From: Neonectria sp. B-13
Taxonomy: Eukaryota; Ascomycota; Sordariomycetes; Hypocreales; Nectriaceae
Assembly: GCA_002682825.1 (NCBI GenBank)
Contig: NOKP01000004.1
Span: forward strand, 1,981,607 to 2,045,606
DNA: 64,000 nt
Reading direction: 5' to 3'
A program made the translations under genes and the position numbers. A model generated the notes under the pieces. It was not told the DNA's origin, made no database searches, and saw only the letters and a list, made by a program, of their open reading frames with translations. This document shows, piece after piece, positions 43,578 through 55,856 of this stretch; within the stretch, counting starts at the first letter, position 1, and every line of letters starts with the position of its first letter.

Positions 43578-45246
43578 TTATCCATATAGTGTGCTCTTTC
43601 CGCTTCTCATCGGCACGTCACCGAGGTCCCTGTGGTCGCGCTCTGGGGCGTGTTCGGCATAAACAACACCGCCTGCGAGAGGGGTGTCCTGGAACCTCGC
43701 ATCATTTGTCATAACAGGTTCAGAGATGTTGATAATGGGAGGAGTGGCGCCTCGGACCAATGTAGGTGGGGTGTACTTCTTTGGCATCCGCATTTTGGAC
43801 AACAACGGCATGATCAATGAGGGAACCGATGATTGCTGAGCTGGAGGGGGACCGGGTGGTGGTGGCGGGGCGGTCCTGGACGAGGAGCCGTTGTATGGCG
43901 GTGGAGGAGGATGAATGTTGGCCGCGGCTGGCTCATCGCTAGTGTTCATGTATATTTGGAGGGCGTAAGAGTTACCGATGGATTCGGTGCGCTGATGTAC
44001 GGGTGCCAGTGTTGAAGGCTGATGAGGGTTGCTTTCTAGAGGAGCTGACCGGGAGATGCCGAGGGTGCTGGGCTTGTATGCCTGGTGAGTGGGAAGGGCG
44101 GTGCCGGGTCCGCGGCTCGAAGCCCGAGGGTCGAAGTTGTATTGAAGGCGGCTGCCGGATCGGCCATTCTCCTTGTCCATCTTGTCGTAGGAGTCGCCGC
44201 TGGTCATCCGGCCACTGCTGTACTGGCTCTGGGCGCTGTATGAGCGCAGCGAGGCGGACATCTTGCTGACGTCGGGGGGCAGGAAGGGATCGGGAGTGCC
44301 GAAGTTGTCGCCGTGATACGCCGCCTTCTCGTTGCGCTTGACCTGCCTCTGGCGGCGCCAGTAGACGATGAAGAGAGCGACACCGCTGAGGAAGAATAGA
44401 GCGATGCCGACGGCGATGCCGACGATGGTGCCGGTCGTCATGCTCGAGGAGCTGGCGCCCTCGGGCTTGTCGAGAATGTCCTCGGCGGGCGTCGTGATGT
44501 TGACGGCCGTGCGGGTGAAAACGGTGCCGCTGAGGCTCAGGCGAGAGCCAGCCTTGGGCTTTTGCTCACATCCGGCTTCGAGAGCGATCATGACTGCGCA
44601 AAGTTGTTAGTTTGGTGCTCCTCCTGCTCTGGGACGGAACGGAAGACATACAGTTGGAGAGATAGACCTGGTCGCCGCTGGACTGGAGACAGCTGATGCA
44701 TGGCTTGAGCTTGGATCCCATGAAGCCCTCGTTGTCGGCTTCGCAGTATCCGTAGGTGTCGCCGGGCTTGGAGGTGAGGTTGTCATAGGTCAGGGGATCC
44801 CGCAGAGGCTGGCATCCGTAGTCAATGACACAGGGTGAGTCGACATCGAAAGCCGGTGCTGCGGGCACGGAGAAGAGACAGGTGCTGATGGTGTATCGCA
44901 GATTGTCTGGTTTGATGTTAGTGTAAGCTTATACATGGTGAGCTCCGGTAGTCTTACAGAGATACCAATGCAGGTCTGATTCGGTTCCGTTGCTCTTCTC
45001 GCTCTTCTGCAGGCATTCCAGGCAGCTTTGGAACTTGATGCCAGCGGCCTTCTTGGAGAAGTCGGTGTCTTTGCAGATGATGTCGGAGGTGTTGGTGGTG
45101 GAAGCCTTGGGATCGAAGCTACTGCCATCATTCTCGTCGAGGCAGAAGGTAGCGCATGATGAACCGGGGGTGACTTCAAGGGCGAGGACGGTTCCGAGCA
45201 GAAGCACTAGCAGCAAGGCAAGGGATGGTAGTGATGAGGAGGCCAT
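43578..45246 (-). CDS. Cysteine-rich single-pass membrane protein (paralogue A)
   Basis: Predicted 519-aa type I membrane protein. Exons 44958-45246, 44652-44906, 43578-44593. A signal peptide (SLALLLVLLLGTVLALEV) is followed by an ectodomain with exactly twelve cysteines: C31 and C35, one in DIICKD, CLEC, STCLF, SPCV, YGCQ, YGYC, CISC and EAGC. Each half has the same order (C..C, C, CxxC, C), and the CxxC is followed by a similar segment, YLYNLRYTISTC in the first half and YLSNFMIALEAGC in the second. One TM helix (TIVGIAVGIALFFLSGVALF) and a stop-transfer RRQRQVKR lead to a long Ser/Pro-rich tail with PPPPPYNG (a PPxY motif) and a polyproline run. I do not recognise a named domain; fungal genomes often label such proteins LPXTG-like. 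A paralogue lies at 55857-57295. Possible roles: wall sensing or surface binding (inference). Confidence 0.88.
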
Positions 45247-48200
45247 GGTCGGTGTCGGTCTGGTTTCGAAGACTCGGTTTCGTCGGGCTGGTGGATTTGG
45301 CGAAGGAAGGAAGGTTGTGGGAGAGATGCTACCGTATGGTCCGAATCCACATGGCCAGCATGAGCACCGTCCAAGAATCAATATTATGCCAAGCCTGGGT
45401 TTGTTCGAGATCCAGTCGACCGAGGCGAGGAGAACTTGGCCAAGACTAAGAGAGACAGAGACTAAGGCTAAGTCAAGGGCTCAAGGCCAGACCCGGTCAG
45501 TGATGGGCGGTTTGGCGAAGATATATGGATGGCATCGGGGTCGTCGGGAATACAAAGTTTTGGGCTTGGCTGGCGGCCAGCTGAAGGGGCCCCGGTTCGG
45601 GTGGAAGATCCTGGCATGGCGTGCAGCATTCTTCTTTTCTCGACGCCCATTTGTTTCTAGCCTTCTGCCCTTGGGTGGCCTATTGCTAGCTTTCCAGCAG
45701 ATCAAAGGCAGCCGAGTGGCCGGAGTGGAAAGCCCCGGGGTAGCATCCAGCTCCACTTCCGCCATTGGCGTCGTGCCCCGCTTGGCCCGTGGCCGAGAAT
45801 AGCAACGGCGGAGGTCGGGGGTAAGGCCGGCAGCCAATGGGACGGCGCCGGGGACGGTTCTGCACGCGACGTAAACGCCAGCATTCGCGATTGCTGACGG
45901 GAGCGCGGCCAATCATGGTGCAAACGCTGGCCGGGCGTCTTGGCGGCTGCCATGTGTGGGCTAGGTCGACGGGCAGACTTGGGCAGGACGGGGGGTTCTG
46001 AAACTCGGCGACGGCGGGTCAGTGGTCTACTGTAACCGCCGGCCATGTCTGCGGCCTGCAATGACTCCACGACAGAGAGGCAAACATTTACACTTTCGGG
46101 TTGAACTTGTTTGTTTGTTCGTTAGTTTGTACGGATACCCAGCCATTTTTGTTTCTGCGCACGCCCGCTTCCAAGGGCTGGGAGAGGCATCATGTGAGGG
46201 GTAGATGGTGGATGAAGGGTGGAAGTAGAGGGTGTCGACGAGATGAGCGGTGGCATTGGGACGGCATCATGAAGAATTGCTATTGGATCATTGTATTCTC
46301 TGTCAGATTCAGTTCATCCTTAATAACCCCAGGGCCACCCACCTCCTCTGCAACCCCAACGTCCTGGCCTCATCTCCCGTCTACAACCATGTGCTCCATG
46401 GCACCCTTGGGGAGCACCAGAATAGAAGTAAAGTCGGGGTGCCTGCTCGCTGATCTGATCCTTCATCCATGGTTCATCCGCCCTAAACAGATCTGGCCAG
46501 CATCCCCATCGTTCTGCCCAAAAGGACGACCTAGATAAGCGCCAGCGCGGCTATCTCTGGCCGGAAATTGTGACGTGGCTTGCATATGCACCCTCATCAC
46601 ATCCAACGCTACGGAGCATTTTCCCATGTTTTCCTGTATCCTCACGCCTTCCCATCCTCCAAGGTGTCCGTAAGCAGAGCATTCCTCTTGGGAAAAGGTG
46701 TTGGCCCGTCTCGCGGTACGTACGATTGCCGCGGCCGTCGCTTAGGCCCAACATCGCAACGGGACAACCAACTCGGTGAAGGTCGACAGGTAGGCGCGCT
46801 CCGGTGTGTCCTGAGGGCATTTCCGAGCACCACCTGCGGCCCCTCATGGCGGCCTAAGTCGCTCTATGCGTGTTCCATGACTGGTTGTTTCTGGCGCCGA
46901 GGGATTGTTTGTCGAGGGCTGGATGACGACGTGGCCGTGCCCCATGTCCTTCCCTAGGGTGCGAGCATCAAGCCTCCCCGTGGACGAACTCGCACGGAAA
47001 CTCCACCAATCTTCCCCGGGACTGGACCCTAACCCAGCCATCCGCTTTTATTTCCTTTTCATCCTTGGCCGAAATGCACGATTTGGTACGTACGGTTCTC
47101 TTCTGGGTGAAACATGTGGTCTCGCCGTCTGCGGGCCTGGTAGACTAGCTCGCCAAGTCCCGGTTAGAGTGATCGGCGAAACTGAGTCTTGAACTGGACG
47201 AGGTCAGTCGCTTCGAGTTCTCGGATGATTTTGGGTTCCCCTCTATAACTGGGTCGGGTTCTGCTCGTCAGTTGTCCAGCGCTACTGTGTTGTCGCTCAG
47301 TCATGTTTCTCCGAGGAGGCTGGAGCAAGTTCTTCGTGTGTCTTGTCTTGTTCCCGAGTTGCTCGGAAAACACTCCTTGACTGGCAGTTCTTGCTTGCCC
47401 TTCAGCAGTTTGTTCTCTATAAGATGAAGATGGTATTGATGCTGGCGTTTCTGGTGATATCCTACACAAGTTCTGTTGGCCGGATATATGGTTCCTCCAC
47501 GCATGCCTATGGTCTTTTGTTCTGTACTGACACCGCTTCTAACGCGAATGGCACAACAAGGGATACTTGAGAAATCAGGTCCTTGTAAAGCAAGTATTAT
47601 GCTGTATTTCAAGCCGAAGTCTTTGCAATATACTCCTCTGCAAATATCGCCGCGTGAATGTTCTTCAATACCATCCCACAGTCCAGTGGGAGAATTTCAC
47701 CGAAACGTTCAATTGCGTCACATTAAGTTCACAGCGCGAAAACCTGCTCCACGAGACTGCGTATCTATGTTATATTAGCCACGCATGTTACGTTGACTTA
47801 CTAGGGTCGTGATATCGGATCTTTCGGATCAGCACTTCATTGTCCACTGATGCTCCAGGGTAGGCGACTTGGCTCCGATGTTCCATCACGACAAGGAGTA
47901 ATTTCAACTTCAATGTGTTAATTTCATGCTGAGGTACAAGCTAGGCGGCTCAGTCTGTCATGCTCAGAGTTCTGCATTCTACTGTATTATACATCCGATT
48001 TTGTTATTATCTGGCTGGGGATTTTTCACCCTGTCCTTGGAGCATGGTCAACAGCAATTCCAGGATAGACTATCGAGCTGGCCCAAACCGACTCTCAATA
48101 TGAATGCATGTATCGTTCTGTGTATTTCTAGCTGAAAAGTGTGAAAATTCGATCCCGATAGAGATCACCGATGTCACTGGTTGCCCCTATGTTTTAGATG

Positions 48201-50513
48201 TGAGTGCGAAAATGTTCAAGCCAATGATCAACAAAATATTCCTCATAGAACCCTTCGCTAAGAAGCTGCCTTTAGCATCAGTGACTTATGTTAACGGCTT
48301 GCTTAATTGAACGAGTTGGCACTCCATCGGAAAAATACTTAAGTAGGTGAACCTGTCCTGGCTTGTACTTATAAACACACACAACCTCATCAGCGCTCAT
48401 TTAACTAGCGTAGTTTGAAATGAAGAATGCTCGCATGCAGTTGTCAACTCCACGTAGCTTGCCAAGCTCTCAAACGCTGGCCGTGAGAAGGACATCATGG
48501 AGTTGGAGACGACACCGCCTTGCAGAAATATATGTTTTCCGTGGTTGATCCAATCGACGTGCGGACTAGCCCAATATTTGAAACATTGATACGTGCATTG
48601 GTGCCTGCAAGTACCATCCCGAAATGCCCGACCTCGCAACACTGGAACTGGATAATGCAACTTGTTGCTAGTTTCTGTATTCGTGCGGGGAGGCTCGCCG
48701 CATCAACGCAGTAGCAGAGGCGCCCACAGCCCTTCCAACTCTGAGCAAGAAGGTCCAATGACCTCAAGGTTGTTCCCGATTCATGACGGTGCGCAAGTGC
48801 CACGTAAGTGCTAGCCCGTCAGGCGGCAGGACGGTCAGATGGCTGCCGTGTAGAGGTTGCAGTGGGCTTCCATCAGCGCCAAAGGTCCCTCTCGAGGATT
48901 GTTGGATTGACGCCATTTGATGGAGCGAAAGGGCCCACTGGCACACCCTCTTCTGTTCTCTGGCCAAGGAATTGAGAGATCAGATAGCGCTGGTAGATAA
49001 GGACGCCTACAGCTCATATATAGCATGGCCATCCTTTTCAGGTTTCCCGCTGGAATAGTGTGCATAAATGGATGAGCTCATGCAACATCCTCTCATTCTT
49101 CCCTGTGATAGAAGCCTTGCTTCCCGACCTGAAGCTGAAGGGACGCAAGAAATGTTGCGGCGGTTGGCATTCAATATGATACCACTACATCCACGCGGTT
49201 GCTAAAACAGTGAAGGGTACTTTCACTCAGTGCCAATGGAAGCGTACGAGTGAGTCTATGTGTCGCATGTAGGTTCTTGCTGTGCATTCTACTAGACATA
49301 CCGGCCTCGCTCTTTTCTTCAGTTGTCATGCAATTGTAGTAAAAGCGTGATTGCACATGAATGTTTCGTTTCAAGTAATCGCATGGAGTATCCCTTTTTT
49401 ACAGGGGATTGATAGCCAGTTGTAACTGAGAGATGGAGGCGGTCAGCAACTCACAAGTGATGGCGACGGTCGGCCAGGGCTATCAGCCATGCTATTGTGG
49501 GGTTGAAAACAGGGAACCTTGGAGAGAACCCAGGGAGAAGCTGGAATGGAAGGGCTTGGCAAGGAGACTGGCTGTAATTAGTCTGAATGAGGAGCGATGT
49601 CGTCTGCGCTCTCGAGGTGCGATTTGGAGGACGAGGGAAGAGTGGTGATGCCATGTCTAGCCGTGCGGGTAAGACTGTGGGATTGTGAGATGACCATGTT
49701 TAACTCGGGCAACTTGGCGACTGGATTCTGGTCTAACCCTGGAATCTCAATGTCATTGCTGCTTGCCACCCAGCCAGCCAAGCCTAGTGCGGACCATGCC
49801 GTTGAAGGGTTGATCATTGATGCGCCGGAGTCGCGATGGCCTAATCAACCCCTGCTGAGCCAAGTCGGGGCGGTTAACAGCGTCAATTCATTGGCCGAAG
49901 CCCCGCTGTCGACCCCTCCCCCGCCGACGCAGTGCTGTCCGTGCACCGTCGACATCACATTAACTGCACCTCGCAGTGGAGGCTCACACCTTGCAACTGC
50001 ACCTTGCATCTTCACCCGGCCCGCGATTGGGCTACGCACTTTGTTTCCAGACCTCCCAGCTCGGCAGAGAACGGCGTTGACAAGACGGACAGACCATCAC
50101 AGTCCTGCTGTCGCCGCACATCATCCGAGGAGACATTCCCCCGGCAGCCAAGCCCGTGGCGCGTGGGGCACAAGGGGCTTCCCACCCTCTGCGTAGCCGC
50201 TGCGTCGTCCTCGCCCAATCCCTCCCGTTGCTCTACCCCATAAACGGCGTTTGGTCCCTTCCGTCGGGTCCCTTTATGCTGTTGGTCTGCTTCCCGAATT
50301 CTACGAAGTACGCTTCCCGTTCGGACATTCCCCTTGATGTTGGTCGGCCTTCTCCACAGCGCCCCCGCGACCCAGCTTGGCGACGCGAGCTGCAACTGCG
50401 AGCTGCAACCGCGAGAGGAGCTGGAGAGTGGTAGTGGACTTGTCGCATCGTGGTCGCGACGGTTGAGATTCGAGTACATCTGTCGAGGCTGCTGAGACTT
50501 TTGAGCGGTCAAG
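45247..50513. other. 5.3-kb intergenic region with an AT-richer core
   Basis: No supported gene. The first ~1 kb is the likely promoter of paralogue A. 47.2-49.5 kb is visibly more AT-rich than its surroundings, with only short frames (largest ~100 codons, 48495-48803 minus) and no transposon ends or domain that I can see. 49.6-50.5 kb is GC-rich again and holds overlapping frames that are probably shadows of the NTA1 promoter and leader. Confidence 0.5.
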
Positions 50514-53500
50514 ATGAGGATAGGGTGCCTCCAGTTTGCTCCCGCTGTCGGGGATGTCGACAACAACCTCAACAGGGCCGATGCCATCTTGAACCGCGCC
50601 GACCCTCAGGAGCTGGATCTCCTTGTCTTGCCTGAGCTGGCTTTCTCTGGTAAGTTGCGCCCATTTTCCGGACCTAGAACACCTGCGTCTTGTCATCGCT
50701 CAGAGGACGACGTTTCCGGTTGCTCACACGACAATAGGATACAACTTCAGGTCTCTCCAAGAGATAACCCCATTCCTCGAACCCTCTGGATCAGGCATCA
50801 CCTCACTGTGGGCGCGCACGCAAGCCCTCAAGCACGACTGCACCGTTATCGTCGGCTATCCAGAAAAGGTTGACCTGGCCGAACGATGGCCTGCAAATCC
50901 GGAATACTACAATTCCGCCATCGTTGTCAGCTACGAGGGCGACACTGTCGCCAACTATCGCAAGACTCACCTTTACTACACCGATGAGACATGGGCCCTC
51001 GAGAACCCTAAAGGATTTTTTGGCAAGCCACTGCCCGGTCTAGGCCGGGTTTCTATTGGTATTTGCATGGACTTAAAGTAAGACATACCATCTTGCCAAG
51101 TCGTCTTGCATTTTGCTGACCTGTGTTGAATAGTCCGTACAAGTTCCAGACGCCCTGGGAGACCTTTGAGTTTGCGAACCATGTGGTAAACTCGAGGACT
51201 CGCCTTGTAGTTGTGTCCATGGCCTGGATTACCCAAGAGAACCCTCGGTTATTCAGCCAAGAACCTCAAGAAGCCGATATGAACACGCTCACGTACTGGA
51301 TCTCGCGTCTTGAACCTATCATCCGAGCCGAATGGGACGAGGAGGTCATCGTGGTGTTCGCAAATCGCACTGGGTCCGAAGATGAAGTCACATACGCCGG
51401 CACAAGTGCTGTGGTCGGGATTAAGTCGGGCGAAGTCTGGGTCTACGGCATCCTGGGCCGCGGAGACAAAGAGTTGCTCGTTGTCGACACGGACGCCCCT
51501 CCTTTTGCGAAACTTGTCTATCGACCGGATGGAGATACTCTCGAGGTCGAAAACGAGAGCCCTTTAGACTCGACCCACCATCGCTTGTCTCTCCCTTCAG
51601 GACCTACCAGTCCGGAGCAGGACTTCAGGAGACATCTTGACTCATACGCCAATGACAAACCCGATTCGAGAGTCCCAGAACCTTCACCTCACCAAGAACA
51701 GGCTAGAAAGGCAGCTTCATATCACCGAGATGACCTTTCTATCAGTGTATCGCAGAAGCGTCAACCCGAGAACCGACAGGATTCCTTTTCAGTGCATACT
51801 CCATCGGCACCGAGTCCAACACCGCAGCATATTCGCCCGCGACTCCCAACGCAGCCTGCCGAACCTGCAACACACCAATACTTTGACTCTGATTCGTTCA
51901 ACTCCTCTCGCGGTGCGACGTTCTTCAGTGAAAACAACCAACCCCCGGGCGAAAATACCGACTTGACTGCTCACCAAATAGGTCTGCATCGCAATGTTTC
52001 GCCCTCGAATAGTTCTGAGGGATACTTGTCCGAGGGGGTAACTTCCGGGAACTATGGGATGGCCCATGGCCACCATGGCCCCCGCGAAATTGAGGGCCCA
52101 TGGATGCTGGGACACGAGGATGACCATGAGAGACATGGCGGAGCTGAGAATAGCCACAGCTTGCGATCTGACGTCTCCGTTTGGAACAACCAACATGGGA
52201 GACCGCGCACTATGGCAACTCTCCCGACCCCACCACATGAAACGACGTTGAAGAAGGCTCTTCCAGCTCGAGAGAAAACCTCACAGTCTAAGACATCAAG
52301 AAGATCCCGAAGTCGTCAGCCAGACTCCGAAACATCCCGTCATGAGAGCAAGTACAGCAATCCCAACCGAGCCAAAACCGCAAGGCCCGCTGCTTCAGAA
52401 TTAAAAGCCGGACTCAGTCTGCTTAACGAAATGGCACCACGAGCGGATTCAGCCCAGGAGCCACTACTACGATTCCTGGAAGATAGGAGTGATGATCCAG
52501 CTGGAAAGTTTCCAGCCCGAGACGGCAAGTCTGCGAAACCTAGCCTACCACGAATGGACGCAAACACAGTTCACTCCCATCACGAGCGAGCATTGTCCGG
52601 CAACTCCATTCCCGTCGCTATGGATCCTAGTATTTGGAGGAACTTGGCTTTTCCCGCCTCAGCCTTGCCTTCTGAACGACAGCCTTCAGAGCGAAAGCTT
52701 TCAGAACAACAATCTTCTAAACGACAGTCTTCCAAAAGACGGCCTTCAGAACGACGGTCCTCAGACCAGGTGCAGAATGACAACCCTATTCTGCGGCCTG
52801 CATCACGCAGTCGAATTGGCAAAAGAGACGCCTCGAACCAACGTCGCGATACTGAACAAGCACTGCTCCCGGACCCCAACGTGAATCGTGACCGCTCCGG
52901 CACTGGCACACAGTCAAACCACGAGAGCCGAGCAGTCAGTAGGGGAAGACCAAGATCGTCCAAGCAAAGCGAAAGCCAGCAGATGCAGTCTCAGCCAGGT
53001 CGCGAGCCTCGGACCAACTCTCGTCGGAGCCGGAAGCCGTCCCAATCCGAGATAGACCTTTCACAGTTCCGGCTAATTGAGGATTACCCGTCTCGGAACT
53101 GTCCGTTACATGGGTCTCGATCTCGTTCGAGGGCACGGCACGGGCACTCGTCCTCTCGGCAGAGGACCCCGGCGACTGGACAGACGCAGGCGCCTCCTTC
53201 GCGGCAGGGAACAGGTAGCCGCCCGCCTGTGCAGAACACACCGGTATCCGCGGTTCCGAAAGCACTGTACGGGGAGAAAGTAGCCTCGAGGTCGACGACG
53301 GACCTGTCGAAGCCGGCCAAACCTGCAGAACAGGCGGCATTACGCGTGAAGCATGAGAGTAGCGACTCAGTCGATACGATGACATCTAGCTCCTCGACTT
53401 TGAGTCCTGGTCAGGATGAGCCCAAGACCCCTGTCGCAATGGTCCTCCTGCCCGAGTTGGAGGATGCTCAACGGATGGCGGCGACCAACAGGTTTCTACC

Positions 53501-53570
53501 TCCTCTCAAGTCTGTTGAGAGAGGGCATGGGCGTTCAAACATCAGAAGACCTAGGAGTGCAATTTGGTAG
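50514..53570 (+). CDS. NTA1: N-terminal amidase (Nta1-like nitrilase) with very long disordered tail
   Basis: Predicted 970-aa protein. Nta1 deamidates N-terminal Asn and Gln to Asp and Glu, feeding the Arg/N-degron pathway. Exons 50514-50649, 50738-51077, 51134-53570 join in phase. The nitrilase (C-N hydrolase) domain fills roughly residues 1-290. The catalytic triad is visible as Glu41 (LLVLPELAFSG), Lys121 (YRKTHLYYTDE) and Cys155 (IGICMDLN). Nta1-specific features are RTGSEDEVTYAGTSAVVGI and the WxxEN-like TWALENPKGF. The remaining ~680 residues are polar and probably disordered, rich in Ser, Arg, Gln and Pro, with a PSERQ-type repeat at 52668-52757 and an RSRSRARHGHSSSRQR basic patch. 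Yeast Nta1 is about 457 aa, so the tail is a large lineage addition. No stop or splice signal argues that the tail is artefactual. Confidence 0.9.
52668..52757 (+). repeat. 15-bp coding tandem repeat in the NTA1 tail
   Basis: Six 15-nt units encode PSERQ, PSERK, LSEQQ, SSKRQ, SSKRR and PSERR, then SSDQ. The unit stays in frame and looks like a recent slippage expansion. Confidence 0.9.
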
Positions 53571-54514
53571 AGAGATTTTGAGATTTACTTTATGATGGAT
53601 ATATGATCATGAGATATTCCCGATTGCCACTGCCTTGGGGTCTTTTTGTTTTGTTTTGTCTAACTCAGCGAGGAGTTTGGCCAGATATTTCACGAACGTT
53701 TCTTTTTCAACAGAGGTGGAGTTGAGGATCGACATGGACAAGGGCGTTGATTGCCTCCAGGGCCAGGGGATTGCGCGTCTGCAAGGACTGATCACAGTCA
53801 CAAGGTGGCAGGCATGTGGAGTAGATGGGGCGGGGGAGGATTGACTGCGGCTCACCGGCATCAATATGTGCGTTCTTTGAGATAGTTACCTCTTGTGGGC
53901 ATGTGATATAGCGAGGCGTTGGTGATTGCCAGATACCAGATACCAGATACAGGGAGTGTGAGAAATAACGCAGGATTATTCACCGTATTCGTACTTGAGG
54001 CTTGTGCGATGACATCTGATGGAACGATGTGAGCGGCACGGGCAGTTGGGATGTAGCATTTGGGACGAGTCGCCAACGTAGGGCGTTTAAGGAAGATTTA
54101 CAGGTGGTTACTTTGGCCCGTGATGATGCGGAGCAGACGAGATGGGATGAGTTGTGATGTGATGGTGTTGTAAGGTGACGAGGGGCGACTAAGACGACGG
54201 GCGTCTAATTGTAGTATGGGACGATATAGGCGACGGTTCCCCTGAAGACATGCGCATAGACGCCTGAAAGCAGTGAATGGTACGAGGAATGATGATGATG
54301 ATATAATGTCGAGGGCCTATCCGTGGGGGCCATGTCCGGCTGGGCATGGCAACGCTGACTTACAGAGATGCGCGGACGCAGCGTTAACAGGTCTCGGTTG
54401 GCGCCCGGATAGGCCCGAAGAAGGGTAGCTAGGCTAGGGCTGGGAGGATAGAGAGAGAGATGAGCAGATGAGCTCACGAGTGAAGATTGGGGGCCAATCT
54501 GTTCTGCAGGCGAA

Positions 54515-54563
54515 GTGGTGAGTGGTGAGTGGTGAGTGGTGAATGGTGAGTGGTGAGTGGTGA
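54515..54563 (+). repeat. Heptamer tandem repeat (GTGGTGA)7
   Basis: Seven consecutive 7-bp units; the fifth is ATGGTGA, all others identical. A non-coding minisatellite. Confidence 0.95.
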
Positions 54564-55361
54564 GCAAGTTGAGGAGGGTGGTGATGAGTGTGTAGCCTAG
54601 ACCGGGGGCCGAGGTGAACCCTGCGCTGAGGCCGTGTTCGCCCTGTAAGGACGGGCAGATTGGCGCCCGGAGACGACGGCCGGAGGCTAGGCCCAATGGC
54701 GGGGCGGGAAAGCCCTTGCCACGGCGGCTGACGATCGGCGGGAGCAGGGGTTCCGGGGGACCTGGTTGGAGGACTGAGCACTCGCACATAATGAAAAGCT
54801 CATCTGTGCACTTCAGCACACTCCTGCCCTGTAATCGCAGTGGCCGGCAGTGCACCTCGTAATGTGAAGAGGCGACAGGGGGGGTTGCATCCTGATTGCA
54901 GCTGGGCGGTCTGCTGGCGGCCGTGAGTGGCTACAGGCCCGGAGCGGTGGCTGCCACAGTGGCTGCAGCGTGCGGGCGGACAGCGAAATGGCGGATGGAT
55001 GTCACCGCCCCCCTCCCCCGCCGTTGGGGGCTAGGGGCCCTGCAACCACTAACCAGCTCCGGTGGAGCCCTGGAGAGCTGGCCGCTGTGTTTTTCCCAGC
55101 CCCTCCGCCGTGCCAGCCAACCCGGCACCAGACACCGACTCGTGGGTGATGGGATGGGATGGGCTAAAGAGACCGGGAACAATGGCCTCTCCCGCCATTT
55201 GCGCTTTCGTGCCCTTTGTTTGTAGGCCCAGTGGTGTGTTGTTTGGCCCGGAATCACACCAGACGGTTGGGGTTGCGGCCCCCGTGGCGCAGGGCTCCTT
55301 TGGCGGGAGATCCGCGTCTTTTTACCCAAAGTCGCACTTCTTAGTTCTTAGTTAGATGCTA

Positions 55362-55385
55362 TCCAGACCAGACCAGACCAGACCG
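55362..55385 (+). repeat. CCAGA-type pentanucleotide repeat
   Basis: About four and a half 5-bp units roughly 470 bp upstream of the paralogue B start. Confidence 0.85.
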
Positions 55386-55856
55386 GATCCCTCCTCGCCC
55401 GTCCCATCCATCACACACTCACTCGTCAATCACATCACACACGCACATCACCAACCAACCTGCATCTCATCCTGTTTCCTGTACCTGTCCTGCGTCTCGG
55501 CCTGCACGCATCACCCGAGAAGCCCCAAGCTCCCCGAGAACCCCTCCCGTCCCGTTCCTCCACCTCCACCTCCAGCCGCGCCGCTTCGCGACCTTCATAT
55601 ATCACCGTCCTCGGCCCCCATTCTTCCCTATTCAATCTAACCTGTCTTTGCTCCGCCGGCCCTGTCGTCCCTCCAGCTTTCAACGCCTTCTTCCCCCGCG
55701 GTTATGTAGCACAGACCGGATCTGCAACCGCCCCGTTCAAAAAACCGCCCCCAAAGACTCGGGCATTGAGACACTCTCTCCCGCCATTCCCCATTACTCT
55801 ATTTTCCTGAAACTCTTCAGCCTCAAGGCTTCTTTCTCTTGCCGCCGACATAAACC

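Larger units (their letters stand above)
53571..55856. other. intergenic, NTA1 3' flank to paralogue B promoter
   Basis: 2.3 kb with no supported gene. A 7-bp tandem repeat lies at 54515-54563, and a CCAGA-type repeat at 55362-55385 begins the C/T-rich leader of the next gene. A 216-codon minus-strand frame (54205-54855) reads across the heptamer repeat and is probably fortuitous. Confidence 0.5.

Noticed and set aside
49597..50196. 199-codon plus-strand frame upstream of NTA1
   Set aside because: Arg/Pro/Ser-rich, overlaps frames on the other strand; probably promoter and leader of NTA1.
54205..54855. 216-codon minus-strand frame between NTA1 and paralogue B
   Set aside because: Reads through the heptamer repeat (TTHHSPFTTHHSP-like) and has no recognisable domain.
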